Positions 1 to 9,023 of a stretch of 13,638 nucleotides of DNA are shown piece by piece (within the stretch, counting starts at the first letter, position 1; each line of letters begins with the position of its first letter). A program made the position numbers and the translations under genes. The notes below the pieces were generated by a model. It made no database searches. It was not told where the DNA came from and was given only the letters and a program-made list of their open reading frames with translations. Origin of the DNA: a bacterium. Its GTDB lineage: Bacteria; Cyanobacteriota; Sericytochromatia; S15B-MN24; VGJW01. The stretch covers positions 1-13,638 of the forward strand of contig JAJYIO010000018.1 in NCBI GenBank assembly GCA_021790035.1. The letters are read 5' to 3'.

Positions 1-270
1 TGGGGACGTCTCGTGCCCGTGAGGAAGTTTGCCCGGCGGGGTGGCGCGTACGTCGTGGACAAGCTGGCGCTGGTCGACGAGTCATGTCTGGCGCGGATCC
101 TCACCGATCTGGCGGCCGATCCCCGAGCGACGCGCCAGCTCGGCCAGGTGGCGCGCCAGCGCGCCCTGGACCGGCACGACTGGAAGGTCCTGGGCCAGAG
201 GTTCTGCCGGGCCCTGGAGGAGCGCCTGGCGCCGGCCGGGACTGGCTCCGGACCGAGGATCGAGCGATGA
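1..270 (+). CDS. Glycosyltransferase, GT4-like, C-terminal fragment (5' end outside window)
   Basis: The reading frame is open from base 1 and stops with TGA at 268-270, so only the last 89 residues are visible. They begin with a Leu-Val-Pro-Val stretch and continue with a helix of the type LARILTDLAADPRATRQLGQ, then an RALDRHDW segment. This is the pattern at the end of GT4 (group 1) glycosyltransferases, where a 'VPV...la.ai..Ll.DP..r..lG..ar......sW' tail packs back on the N-terminal Rossmann domain. The stop overlaps the start of a GT2 glycosyltransferase by four bases, which suggests translational coupling and one cell-surface polysaccharide operon. The catalytic part is outside the window, so donor sugar and acceptor cannot be judged. 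The family call rests only on the tail and could be wrong. Confidence 0.6.
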   Translation, partial: WGRLVPVRKFARRGGAYVVDKLALVDESCLARILTDLAADPRATRQLGQVARQRALDRHDWKVLGQRFCRALEERLAPAGTGSGPRIER

Positions 271-1004
271 CCTCGGATGCTCGCGTCACCGTCTTGATGC
301 CGACGTTCAACCGACCGGGTCTCGTGGGAGAGGCCATCGCCTCGGTTTTCGAGCAGACCTTCCAGGACTGGTCGCTCTGGGTGATGAACGACGGGGGCCA
401 GGATGTGTCGAAGGCGGTGGAGGCCGTGGCGGGAGACGATCCGAGGGTCTGTTACTTCGACCGGCCGCACGCGGGCAAGGCGGGAACCCTCAACTGGGCA
501 CGCTCGCGCCTGGTCACGCCGTACGTGGCCTACCTGGACGACGACGATCGCTGGTTACCCGAGCATCTGGCGCTCGCGATCGCCGCGCTCGACGGCGCGC
601 CAGAAAGCCAGGCCGCAACCTATTCGGATGTCCGCGAGGTTCGTATCGGACCAGACGGGCGCAGGGAATGGGTGGATTCGTGGCCCCGGGTTCGCCTCGC
701 CGACCTGTTGACCCGCAACGTGGTCAACCACAACGCCTTCGTTCATCGTCGAAGCCTGCTCGAAGCCGCGGGGCCTTACGACGAGCGGCTCGGCGTCCTC
801 ATCGACTGGGACATGATCCGTCGCATGGCCGCGCGGACGCGCTTCGCCCACGTTCCAGCCGTCACGGTGGAGCACCGGCTGGAGGTCGACACGACGGGGC
901 GGGTCGCCAGCCGACATCTGACGGGCCAGGCCGACCACCGGCGGGCCGCCTACCGCCGTTCGTACCTGCACATCCTGTTCAAGGCGCCCTGGAGCCGGGC
1001 CTAG
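267..1004 (+). CDS. Family 2 (GT-A fold) glycosyltransferase
   Basis: A 245-residue protein that probably transfers a sugar from a nucleotide-sugar donor to a growing surface glycan in the cytoplasm. It opens with VTVLMPTFNRPGLVGEAIAS (residues 7-26), the classic GT2 start, followed by the nucleotide-binding NDGG motif near residue 41. Four aspartates at residues 91-94 (YLDDDDRW) are the DXD-type metal and nucleotide-sugar site. LIDWD at 178-182 fits the position of the catalytic-base region (usually 'ED.D'). No membrane segments are visible, so it is soluble or peripheral. The ATG at 267 overlaps the TGA of the upstream glycosyltransferase (ATGA). The frame is open further upstream, but the GT2 domain starts right at this ATG, so a longer start is unlikely. 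Donor and acceptor are unknown. Confidence 0.88.
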   Translation: MTSDARVTVLMPTFNRPGLVGEAIASVFEQTFQDWSLWVMNDGGQDVSKAVEAVAGDDPRVCYFDRPHAGKAGTLNWARSRLVTPYVAYLDDDDRWLPEHLALAIAALDGAPESQAATYSDVREVRIGPDGRREWVDSWPRVRLADLLTRNVVNHNAFVHRRSLLEAAGPYDERLGVLIDWDMIRRMAARTRFAHVPAVTVEHRLEVDTTGRVASRHLTGQADHRRAAYRRSYLHILFKAPWSRA

Positions 1005-1174
1005 ACCGGGATCCCGTCCGCCCGGTTTGGCGCCGCCAACCGTCTCGCGGATGGCATCCGTCCGATTCGAAAGTTCGCCACTTCGAGAGCCAACCTACGT
1101 AGCTTGCCCGCAGCCGGAGAGAGGTCGAGTCGCTGCCCGGGCTTGCGCGGGAGGATCGAAGCCTCCGGTCAGCG

Positions 1175-1639
1175 TCAGGCCTTGGGAGCCGGCCTGGCTG
1201 AAGCCGCTCGCACGACCAGCACGGGACACGGGGAGTCCGTAACGACCCGCTGGGAAACGCTCCCGAGGAGCAGGCGGCGTAGCCCCGACTTGCCGTGAGA
1301 ACCCACCACCAGGAGGTCGGGCTTCTCCTGGAGAGCGAGCTCGAGGATGCTCGATGCGGCATCCCCCTGCCGGATTTCGATGCGCGGCTTGATGCCCCTG
1401 GCCTCGAGCATGCTCGAAACGCCCTCGGCATGCTTTCGGGCCTCGGTGTTGGCCTCCTCCACCAGGATGTCGTAGTCCACGTAGGGGGCGCCCACCAGCG
1501 ACGGGATGTCAGAGGGCACGGGAACGGGCGCGATGCTGACGACGACCGCCTCGGTTCGTTCGGTTTGAACGAGATCGATCGCCTTCTCTGCCGCCTCGCG
1601 AGAGCCGTCCGAGCCATCGGTCGCAAACAGGATCTTCAT
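1175..1639 (-). CDS. Universal stress protein (UspA family, ATP-binding type)
   Basis: A 154-residue cytoplasmic stress protein. It starts MKILFATDGSDGS, the usual Usp first beta strand with the Asp that contacts adenine. Near the C-terminus it has VVGSHGKSGLRRLLLGSVS, which fits the ATP-binding signature G-x2-G-x9-G-S exactly, so it should bind ATP and belong to the nucleotide-binding branch of the family. It ends with SPCPVLVV, the standard last strand. The frame can be extended 12 residues upstream to a TTG, but the family begins at the MKIL Met, so the ATG at 1637-1639 is chosen. A GGGAGG Shine-Dalgarno candidate lies about 13 bases upstream inside a perfect 14-base palindrome. The gene is convergent with the glycosyltransferase and divergent from the RibD-like gene. 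Its specific stress role is unknown. Confidence 0.93.
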   Translation of the reverse strand: MKILFATDGSDGSREAAEKAIDLVQTERTEAVVVSIAPVPVPSDIPSLVGAPYVDYDILVEEANTEARKHAEGVSSMLEARGIKPRIEIRQGDAASSILELALQEKPDLLVVGSHGKSGLRRLLLGSVSQRVVTDSPCPVLVVRAASARPAPKA

Positions 1640-1651
1640 CCTCTCCACGAT

Positions 1652-1665
1652 GCCTCCCGGGAGGC
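1652..1665 (-). promoter_or_regulatory. Perfect 14-base palindrome over the usp ribosome-binding region
   Basis: GCCTCCCGGGAGGC is a perfect inverted repeat located 13-26 bases before the Usp start codon. On the minus-strand transcript, its GGGAGG half is the best Shine-Dalgarno candidate, so pairing with the CCTCCC half would hide it. A hairpin GCCTC-CCGG-GAGGC is possible if transcription begins upstream of it. It could instead be a dimeric protein-binding site. That the palindrome exists is seen directly; regulation is inference. Confidence 0.4.
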
Positions 1666-1749
1666 GCAAGGTCAACGTGGTAAACTAGCGAAGCAAGGCG
1701 AGGATAGAATCGCCACAACGTCCCGCGCCCTTGGGTTGGACCGACGAGC

Positions 1750-2865
1750 ATGGTTGAAGCGACTCTTGCAAACGATGCGGTATTCATGCGCCGCGCTCTC
1801 GATCTTGCGGTTCAGGGCCGGGGCTGGACGAGCCCGAGCCCGATGTCCGGGGCGGTGGTGGTCAAGGGGGGGGCCATCGTCGGAGAGGGCTTTTCGTCCA
1901 AACCAGGGCATCCTCACGCCGAGACCTTCGCCCTGGATGCGGCCGGGGCCGATGCGCGCGGCAGCGACCTCTACGTGGTGACCGAACCCTGCGTGCTCAA
2001 GGAGGGCTGCGTCTCGCGGATCGTCGATGCGGGCGTACAGCGCGTGGTCATCGCCACGCAGGATCCCAACCCGGCAGCAGCCGGCAAGGGGATCGCCCGG
2101 CTCCAGTCCGCCGGCGTCGAGGTGACGCTGGGGATCGAGGCCGCCGCCGCCCGCAGGCTCAACGAAGCGGCCATCAAGTACCTGGCGACCCGCCGGCCCT
2201 TCGTCGCGCTGAGCTCGGTGATGAGCTTCGACGGCAAGACCGCGACGGCGATCGGGGAGCGCCCGGCGCCTCCGATCGAGGTCCTTGACGATCTTCGCTC
2301 GGCCTACGACGCCATCCTGATCGGCGTCGGAACCGTATTGCACGACGATCCCGCCCTCACGGTCACCACCATGAGGGCGCGCAATCCGCTGCGCATCGTG
2401 GTGGACGGCATGGCCAGGACTCCAGCGGGATGCAACCTCCTCTCGCGCAAGGGTACCCGCGGCCTGCGCCCGGCGACGCTGATCGTGACGACGCGCTTCG
2501 CGCCCGAGGAGCGGATCCGGGACCTCCAGGAGAGCGGGGCCGAGATCCTGCAGGCTCCCGAAGAAGACGACTCGATGACGGGCGACGTCGACCTGACCCG
2601 GCTGATGACGCTCCTGGGCCGGCGCGACATCTCGTCCGTGCTGATCGAGGGCGAGGGATCGCTCATCGATGCTGCGCTGACCGCCCGGATTGTCGACAAG
2701 GTGCACGCATACCTCGCGCCGGTGATTCTCGGCGGCACCTCGGCCCCCGGCCTGGTGGGCGGCGTCGGGGCTTCGTTCATCGAAGAGGGCCGCTCGCTGC
2801 ACGAGCTGACCTGCAGGCCGGCTGGAAACGGTCTGCTGCTCGAAGCCTACCTGGATCCACGCTGA
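1750..2865 (+). CDS. ribD: RibD-type pyrimidine deaminase/reductase, diverged
   Basis: A 371-residue protein with the two-domain layout of RibD, which in riboflavin synthesis deaminates the GTP-derived diaminopyrimidine and then reduces the ribose with NADPH. The deaminase domain (about 1-145) keeps the zinc site: HAE at 56-58, EPC with Cys81, and Cys87; DPNP at 105-108 is intact. The reductase domain (about 150-371) shows MSFDGKTAT, DAILIGVGTVLHDDP, NPLRIVVDG and a LAPVILGG strand. Several usual motifs differ. PNPxVG reads PSPMSG; the PCxHxGRTPPC loop is three residues shorter and lacks the His and GRTPP; the WITG-type segment after IGE is absent; EGG near 300 reads EGE. No other riboflavin gene is nearby. 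It may be a functional but divergent RibD or a paralogue with another substrate. A TAGAAT box at 1705-1710 could be a -10 element. Confidence 0.8.
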   Translation: MVEATLANDAVFMRRALDLAVQGRGWTSPSPMSGAVVVKGGAIVGEGFSSKPGHPHAETFALDAAGADARGSDLYVVTEPCVLKEGCVSRIVDAGVQRVVIATQDPNPAAAGKGIARLQSAGVEVTLGIEAAAARRLNEAAIKYLATRRPFVALSSVMSFDGKTATAIGERPAPPIEVLDDLRSAYDAILIGVGTVLHDDPALTVTTMRARNPLRIVVDGMARTPAGCNLLSRKGTRGLRPATLIVTTRFAPEERIRDLQESGAEILQAPEEDDSMTGDVDLTRLMTLLGRRDISSVLIEGEGSLIDAALTARIVDKVHAYLAPVILGGTSAPGLVGGVGASFIEEGRSLHELTCRPAGNGLLLEAYLDPR

Positions 2866-2903
2866 CGAAGTTCTTCGTTCCGCGGCCCCAAGACCGGGGG
2901 CGC
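2865..2903 (+). terminator. Two hairpins directly after the RibD-like gene (possible terminator)
   Basis: ACGAA-GTTC-TTCGT (2865-2878) begins at the last base of the stop codon. It is followed by GCGGCCCC-AAGACC-GGGGGCGC (2882-2903), which pairs with one mismatch. The second stem is very GC-rich and could stop transcription before lon, but no T-tract follows it, so intrinsic termination is uncertain. Confidence 0.3.
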
Positions 2904-3021
2904 TGGACGGGTCTAATCATGGGACGTTCGTCCGTCGCGTGGCGGCAGCGTCGGGTCCTGGCCGCGGAGACTCCCCCGGCCAGGTGACGGTGCCCCCCCG
3001 GGACTCGCTTGGGGCGGTCGA

Positions 3022-5409
<2,388 letters not shown>

Positions 5410-5482
5410 GGCGATCTCCTGGCCGCCAGAAGATTTGCGCTCGACCCTCGGGGGGGGCGCTGGTGCAGACCGAAGGTTGATC

Positions 5483-5488
5483 TATCAT
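5483..5488 (+). promoter_or_regulatory. Possible -10 element for the chemoreceptor-like gene
   Basis: TATCAT matches the sigma70 -10 consensus at five of six positions and sits about 33 bases before the ATG at 5521, in the short gap after lon. No good -35 hexamer is found 16-18 bases upstream, so the gene might also be read through from lon. Confidence 0.22.
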
Positions 5489-5520
5489 GGCCTGGCTGAC
5501 ATCCCGAAGAAGTGAGGCCC

Positions 5521-6324
5521 ATGGATATACTCGAAGCCTTCGTGGCGGTTGCCAAGGTCCTGCCACAGCTCCTCGAGAAGGACGATGTTGCCATCTGGGC
5601 GACGAATCGCGAGAAGTTTTTGATCTTCGACCGGTACGGGAGATTCAAGATCCCGATCCAGGCCGGAGATGCGCTGACGCCAGGGGGTACGCCCGATGTG
5701 GTGCTCAAGCAGGGAGTCAAGATCTCGCGCAACGTCCCCCCCGAGGTGTACGGGATCGTGTGCAAGACGGTGGCGCTGCCGGTCGACGGCGGGGTGGTCG
5801 GCCTCTCGTACTCCATCGAGACCGAAGAGGAGCTGCAAGGCGCCATGGGCCGTTTGCTCAAGGAGGCGGAGGCCATCAGCGGTTCGAGCCACACCATCGC
5901 GAGCAAGGCCTCCGAGATGACGGATTTCATGGAATCGGTCCAGGGCGTTCTCGATGACACCCGACGCCAGCTCGAAGAGATTGACCGGATCCGAGAGTTC
6001 GTCGACGACGTGGCCGAGAACTTCCGCTACATCTCCCTGAACGCCCTGATCGAGGCCCACCGCGTAGGGGAGCACGGACGGGGGTTTGCGGTCGTGGCCA
6101 AGGAGATGCAGGGGCTGTCGGACGAGACCCGCAAGTCGATCGGGCGCATCCGGATCAACCTCCAGAGCATCCACTCGTTCTTCGAGCGACTGGAAACGCT
6201 GGTCGGCGAGGCCAACGAGAACCTGCGGGAACAGTCGACGTCCTCGAAGGAGATCGCCAGCAACTTGCAGGGCATCACGGACTCCGTCCGCGAGATAGGC
6301 AAGCTCGCCCACCAGCTGGCCTGA
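5521..6324 (+). CDS. Small soluble methyl-accepting chemotaxis-like protein
   Basis: A 267-residue protein with no signal peptide or membrane segment, so a cytoplasmic chemoreceptor-like protein. Residues 1-105 form an alpha/beta sensor-like region (DILEAFVAVAKVLPQLLEKD, NREKFLIFDRYGRFKIPIQAGD, VPPEVYGIVCKTVALPVDGGVVG). I recall similar N-terminal regions in short soluble MCP-like proteins of Firmicutes. Residues 110-267 are an antiparallel coiled coil with the MCP hairpin tip ISLNALIEAHRVGEHGRGFAVVAKEMQGLSDET in pieces at 171-203, where CheA and CheW normally bind. The cytoplasmic domain is shorter than in classical receptors. The ATG at 5521 has GTGAGG ahead of it; an in-frame GTG at 5512 is the only close alternative. 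No che genes are in the window. The ligand, and whether it serves motility or another pathway, are unknown. Confidence 0.85.
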   Translation: MDILEAFVAVAKVLPQLLEKDDVAIWATNREKFLIFDRYGRFKIPIQAGDALTPGGTPDVVLKQGVKISRNVPPEVYGIVCKTVALPVDGGVVGLSYSIETEEELQGAMGRLLKEAEAISGSSHTIASKASEMTDFMESVQGVLDDTRRQLEEIDRIREFVDDVAENFRYISLNALIEAHRVGEHGRGFAVVAKEMQGLSDETRKSIGRIRINLQSIHSFFERLETLVGEANENLREQSTSSKEIASNLQGITDSVREIGKLAHQLA

Positions 6325-6438
6325 CGCCACGCCCACGAGGAGCGAGATCGGTCCCCAGGCCGAGCAAGCTGGGCCCCTGGCAACCGGTTCGGGCTCTCCG
6401 GCGAGGCTTCCCGGCATCTGGCTCGAAGCCACGAATAG

Positions 6439-6510
6439 AGCCCCCGACAGGAGTCGAACCTGCAACCAGCGGTTTACAAAACCGCTGCTCTACCATTGAG
6501 CTACGGAGGC
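6439..6510 (-). tRNA. tRNA-Thr (anticodon UGU)
   Basis: A complete 72-base cloverleaf on the minus strand. The acceptor stem GCCTCCG pairs with CGGGGGC with one T-G wobble. The D stem is GCTC/GAGC around AATGGTA, and the anticodon stem GCGGT/ACCGC holds the loop TTTGTAA, giving anticodon TGT, which reads ACA (Thr) codons. The T stem GCAGG/CCTGT encloses the canonical TTCGACT loop. The discriminator base is T and no CCA is encoded, so CCA must be added enzymatically. Eight bases downstream on the same strand is a small hairpin TGGCT-TCG-AGCCA (6419-6431) without a T-tract, which may help end or process the transcript. Confidence 0.96.
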
Positions 6511-6569
6511 GCATCTCGATCCAACCCGGCGGGAACGGGAAGAAATGCCGGACGATCGGATTGGAAACA

Positions 6570-6599
6570 CTTATAAGCCATGTAGACTGACAGTGCCAG
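6570..6599 (-). promoter_or_regulatory. Possible promoter for the tRNA-Thr gene
   Basis: On the minus strand, CTGGCA (6594-6599; four of six -35 matches) lies 18 bases before TATAAG (6570-6575; five of six -10 matches). It overlaps the 3' end of the RQC-like gene and would give a leader of roughly 50 bases before the mature tRNA. Cotranscription with the upstream gene is an alternative. Confidence 0.3.
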
Positions 6600-6993
6600 T
6601 GAGAGTGGCCAATGGTTGGGTATCGCGAGCCCTGGCTACGCTCCCGGTGGATCGCCCCTCCGATGTCGCCAGAACGACGGCGCCCTTGAGCGTGACGCGC
6701 AGGAAAGGCCGTGGGCCCCTGGCCGCATGCAGGTATCCCGAGTCGATCAGGCGGCGGATGAAGGACTCGATCTGGGCAGGCGTACAGAAGGCCAAGGCCC
6801 CGTGGTACGGGTTGTCGGTATAGCCCAGCTGGACCATGTCGTGAGAGATCCGCCCCTTGAGGAGGCACGCCAGGCGAATCCGCCCGATCTGCCAATCGAG
6901 GCTGTCGACCGCACGGAGGATGGCAGCGAAGGCACCCGGCGGCACGGTCTGACCGGCTGACAGCGTCTTGTCTGGCGAGGATCTCGATGGCAT
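6571..6993 (-). CDS. Small standalone protein resembling the RecQ RQC winged-helix domain
   Basis: A 140-residue protein of unknown function. Residues 25-110 resemble the RQC winged-helix region of RecQ helicases: ILRAVDSL, then IGRIRLACLLKGR (compare 'yGk..i..vLrGs'), a glycine-rich middle (LGYTDNPYHGALA), IESFIRRLIDSGYL (compare 'iR.Li..GyL') and FLRVTLKGAVVLA (compare 'L.LT.kG..vL'). No helicase motor is attached. RQC domains bind DNA duplex ends and G-quadruplexes, so nucleic-acid binding is a reasonable guess. The C-terminal 30 residues are low in structure and poorly conserved-looking. The ATG at 6993 has a good GGGAG seven bases upstream; a longer reading adds residues with no domain. 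It is followed by tRNA-Thr on the same strand and is divergent from the permease operon. The similarity is from memory of the family pattern. Confidence 0.68.
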   Translation of the reverse strand: MPSRSSPDKTLSAGQTVPPGAFAAILRAVDSLDWQIGRIRLACLLKGRISHDMVQLGYTDNPYHGALAFCTPAQIESFIRRLIDSGYLHAARGPRPFLRVTLKGAVVLATSEGRSTGSVARARDTQPLATLTGTVSLHGL

Positions 6994-7015
6994 TGCGCGT
7001 CTCCCTTGCGATCCG

Positions 7016-7044
7016 ACGATAGAACGCCGGGCAGACGACCACAA
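7016..7044 (-). promoter_or_regulatory. Weak promoter candidate for the RQC-like gene
   Basis: On the minus strand, TTGTGG (7039-7044) is separated by 17 bases from TATCGT (7016-7021), which would start transcription shortly before the Shine-Dalgarno of the gene beginning at 6993. The matches are only partial. The same 148-base divergent gap must also hold the promoter of the permease operon, for which I see no convincing boxes. Confidence 0.22.
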
Positions 7045-7141
7045 GCTGCAAAACCGTTAAGACGGACGCGAATCAATTTCGACCGCACCGAACCCGAGCA
7101 ACCTGGCAGATTGGCCAGATTGCAGCCGGGAGGGCTGTAGA

Positions 7142-8314
7142 ATGGCGAACATGCAGTTCCTCTTCTTCCTGGCGAGCCGCTACCTGCAGCGCCGCTGGCG
7201 GCAGACCGCGATGCTGGTCGCCTCGGTGGCGGTGGGCGTGACCATCTTGACCACGGCCCTCTCGCTCACCAATGGGTTCACGGCCGACCTCGTCGACCGG
7301 ATCCTCGGCACCACGCCCCACATCTCGGCGGTCAATGCCTTGACCGGCCGCCTCGACGACTACCAGCCACTGATGGTCCAGCTCTCGCGCTACTCCCACG
7401 TCTCGGCCGTCCTGCCGTACGTATCGGGAGAAGGGCTGATTTCCGTGGGTTCGGAGACCACCGGCGCCATGATCCGGGGAATCGACCCGCGTCTGCAGCT
7501 TTCGCGGCCTGCCTTCAAGAAATACGTCGTCTCGGGAACCTTGAAGGCCAACGGTCGGCTTCCCGGAGTCATGCTCGGCACCGAACTGGCGCACAAGCTT
7601 GGCGTTTCGCTCGGCGATCCGGTGCGAATCGTGACGGGTATCGGGCAGTCCCGCCAGATGATCGTCACGGGCCTGTTCCAGGCGGGCCTCTACGAGTACG
7701 ATGCCCACATCGCCTACGTGGACCTCGCCACCGCACAGCATCTCTACCGGATGGGAACGGCGGTCTCGGGGCTGGAGATCCGCTTGAATGACGTGTTCGC
7801 AGCTCCCCGCGTCGCGGCGGACATGGGCCGGGACCTGCCTCTCTACTTCCGACCCTGGACCACGAGCAACCACAGTCTGCTGGCAGCGCTGTCGTTCGAG
7901 AAGGACGTCATCTTCCTGGTCGTCGTCTTCATCATCATCGTCGCGACGATGGGGGTGGCCAACACCCTGGCCATGTGGGTCCTGGAACAAAGCCGGGATA
8001 TCGGGCTGCTGCGCGCGGTCGGCGCCCCCGCCGGAACTGTGGGGCGCCTGGTCATGGTCCAGGGATCGCTGGTCGGAGTGCTGGGAACGGCCCTGGGCTT
8101 GCTGGCAGGATGGCTCCTGTCGCTCGGGCTCAGCGTGTACCCGATCCACCTTCCGCAAGACGTCTACTACATCGATCGCCTGCCGGTCCAGATGCAGCTC
8201 GGAGATTTCCTTCTCGTGGCGGCCTGCTCCGTCGTCATTGCGCTGCTGGCCTGCCTCCTGCCATCTCGAAGGGCGATCCGACTCGACCCCATCGACGTCC
8301 TGCGGCGGGCCTGA
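7142..8314 (+). CDS. ABC transporter permease of the LolC/LolE (FtsX-like) family
   Basis: A 390-residue inner-membrane protein. It has the layout of lipoprotein-release permeases: one transmembrane helix near 22-44, a periplasmic domain of about 210 residues, then three helices near 256-280, 305-330 and 360-382. The periplasmic domain has typical LolC/E phrases (LPYVSGEGLISVG, MIRGIDP, VMLGTELAHKLGVSLGD). The FtsX core shows MWVLEQSRDIGLLRAVGA and the end PSRRAIRLDPIDVLRRA. These proteins work with a LolD-type ATPase to extract lipoproteins from the inner membrane, or in related systems to export lipids and drugs. No ATPase gene is in the window. GGGAGGG seven bases ahead supports the ATG at 7142; a second ATG at 7151 is possible. 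The next gene, a lipoprotein, begins three bases after the stop, which fits a lipoprotein or envelope role. Confidence 0.9.
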   Translation: MANMQFLFFLASRYLQRRWRQTAMLVASVAVGVTILTTALSLTNGFTADLVDRILGTTPHISAVNALTGRLDDYQPLMVQLSRYSHVSAVLPYVSGEGLISVGSETTGAMIRGIDPRLQLSRPAFKKYVVSGTLKANGRLPGVMLGTELAHKLGVSLGDPVRIVTGIGQSRQMIVTGLFQAGLYEYDAHIAYVDLATAQHLYRMGTAVSGLEIRLNDVFAAPRVAADMGRDLPLYFRPWTTSNHSLLAALSFEKDVIFLVVVFIIIVATMGVANTLAMWVLEQSRDIGLLRAVGAPAGTVGRLVMVQGSLVGVLGTALGLLAGWLLSLGLSVYPIHLPQDVYYIDRLPVQMQLGDFLLVAACSVVIALLACLLPSRRAIRLDPIDVLRRA

Positions 8315-8317
8315 TCG

Positions 8318-9001
8318 TTGCGGCGATCTCGGCTTCTGCTGGCGGGCGCTCTCTTGGCTGCCATGGCAGCTGGCGGATGCATCCGCCAGCTTGTCCACGG
8401 GAATTCCGACCACCCCAGGCGGGTGGTGGTCATCGAGGGACTCGACCGCAGCGATCGCGGGGCCGGCATGCCGGTGGCCGACGCACTGGCCCAAGCATTG
8501 AGCGCCACGGGCATTCCGGTGGCCGCGGTCTTGCCCAGGCCATCCCCCGTACTCACGGCGGACTGGCTGCAGGCCGAGCTCGAGCGGTGGAAGAGCCGGG
8601 TTGCCGTCACCGCAACGGTTTCGGGCTGGAATCTTCGACCCTGGAGCGACCTCGCCTACGTCGAGATGACCGGGCTGGCCCTGGCCCCGGATGGAACAAT
8701 CCTGTGGGCCGAGCGAGTCAATGCCTCGGCCCCATGGTCGCCGCCCGGATCGCAAACACAGCTCGGCCCGGGCCCCCTCTTCCACGACAGGCGCCAGGAG
8801 TCCGCGATTGGCGGCACGCCCGGCGAGTTGTCGATCCAGGCGCAAGGTCGCCGCGATCCTGCACTTGAAATGGTGATGACTGTACCGACGCAGAGTACCA
8901 GGAGGTCGCAAGATGGGGAGCGAGCCCTGTTTGTTGCGGCCCGAATGGCTGCGAAGGAGTTTGCTGTTGATCTTGCCAGGAACCTCGTCGCACTGCGCTG
9001 A
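8318..9001 (+). CDS. Predicted lipoprotein of unknown function (TTG start)
   Basis: A 227-residue protein. It begins MRRSRLLLAGALLAAMAAGGC, a short basic N-region, a hydrophobic stretch and a lipobox-like AGG-Cys ending at Cys21, so it should be lipid-modified and held at a membrane. After the signal there is a compact region: RRVVVIEGLDRSD, a helix MPVADALAQALSATGIPV, then TADWLQAELERWKSRVAVTATVSGWNLRPW and VEMTGLALAPDGTILWAERV. This resembles small envelope lipoproteins with an alpha/beta fold that build a value from several subunits, but I do not recognise a named family. The last 80 residues are Pro/Gly/Gln-rich, then helical. The only start that keeps the signal peptide is TTG at 8318, three bases after the permease stop, so translation is probably coupled to the permease. 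Confidence 0.75.
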   Translation: MRRSRLLLAGALLAAMAAGGCIRQLVHGNSDHPRRVVVIEGLDRSDRGAGMPVADALAQALSATGIPVAAVLPRPSPVLTADWLQAELERWKSRVAVTATVSGWNLRPWSDLAYVEMTGLALAPDGTILWAERVNASAPWSPPGSQTQLGPGPLFHDRRQESAIGGTPGELSIQAQGRRDPALEMVMTVPTQSTRRSQDGERALFVAARMAAKEFAVDLARNLVALR

Positions 9002-9023
9002 TCCCCTCGAAGCCGCGAGGACC

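Noticed and set aside
84..266. Upstream extension of the GT2 glycosyltransferase to an earlier ATG
   Set aside because: The added 61 residues overlap the upstream glycosyltransferase in another frame and are Pro/Gly/Arg-rich. The GT2 domain begins at the ATG at 267.
29..1102. A 357-codon plus-strand frame overlapping both glycosyltransferases
   Set aside because: Composition is Arg/Gly/Pro-rich low complexity, and the overlapping frames contain recognisable glycosyltransferase motifs.
1024..1166. Hairpins between the convergent GT2 and usp genes (1024-1041 with a bulge; GGAGG/CCTCC at 1150-1166)
   Set aside because: Stems are short or bulged and no T-tract follows on either strand, so I do not call terminators.
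1672..2802. Long minus-strand open frame opposite the RibD-like gene
   Set aside because: No recognisable domain; composition is typical of an antisense shadow, and the opposite strand encodes clear RibD motifs.
2866..3021. Possible heat-shock operator (CIRCE- or HAIR-like) upstream of lon
   Set aside because: I looked for the characteristic long inverted repeats and found none; a TCTAAT box at 2912-2917 has no matching -35.
6357..6382. Imperfect hairpin CCAGG...CCTGG between the chemoreceptor-like gene and tRNA-Thr
   Set aside because: Bulged stem without a T-tract; in DNA this GC-rich such pairings arise easily by chance.
5485..6465. Minus-strand open frame opposite the chemoreceptor-like gene, running into tRNA-Thr
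   Set aside because: Its start overlaps the tRNA and its sequence is a mirror of the coiled-coil gene; no independent evidence.
6439..6510. tRNA-Thr as an integration site for a mobile element
   Set aside because: No integrase gene and no visible repeat of the tRNA 3' end in the window; neighbours look chromosomal.
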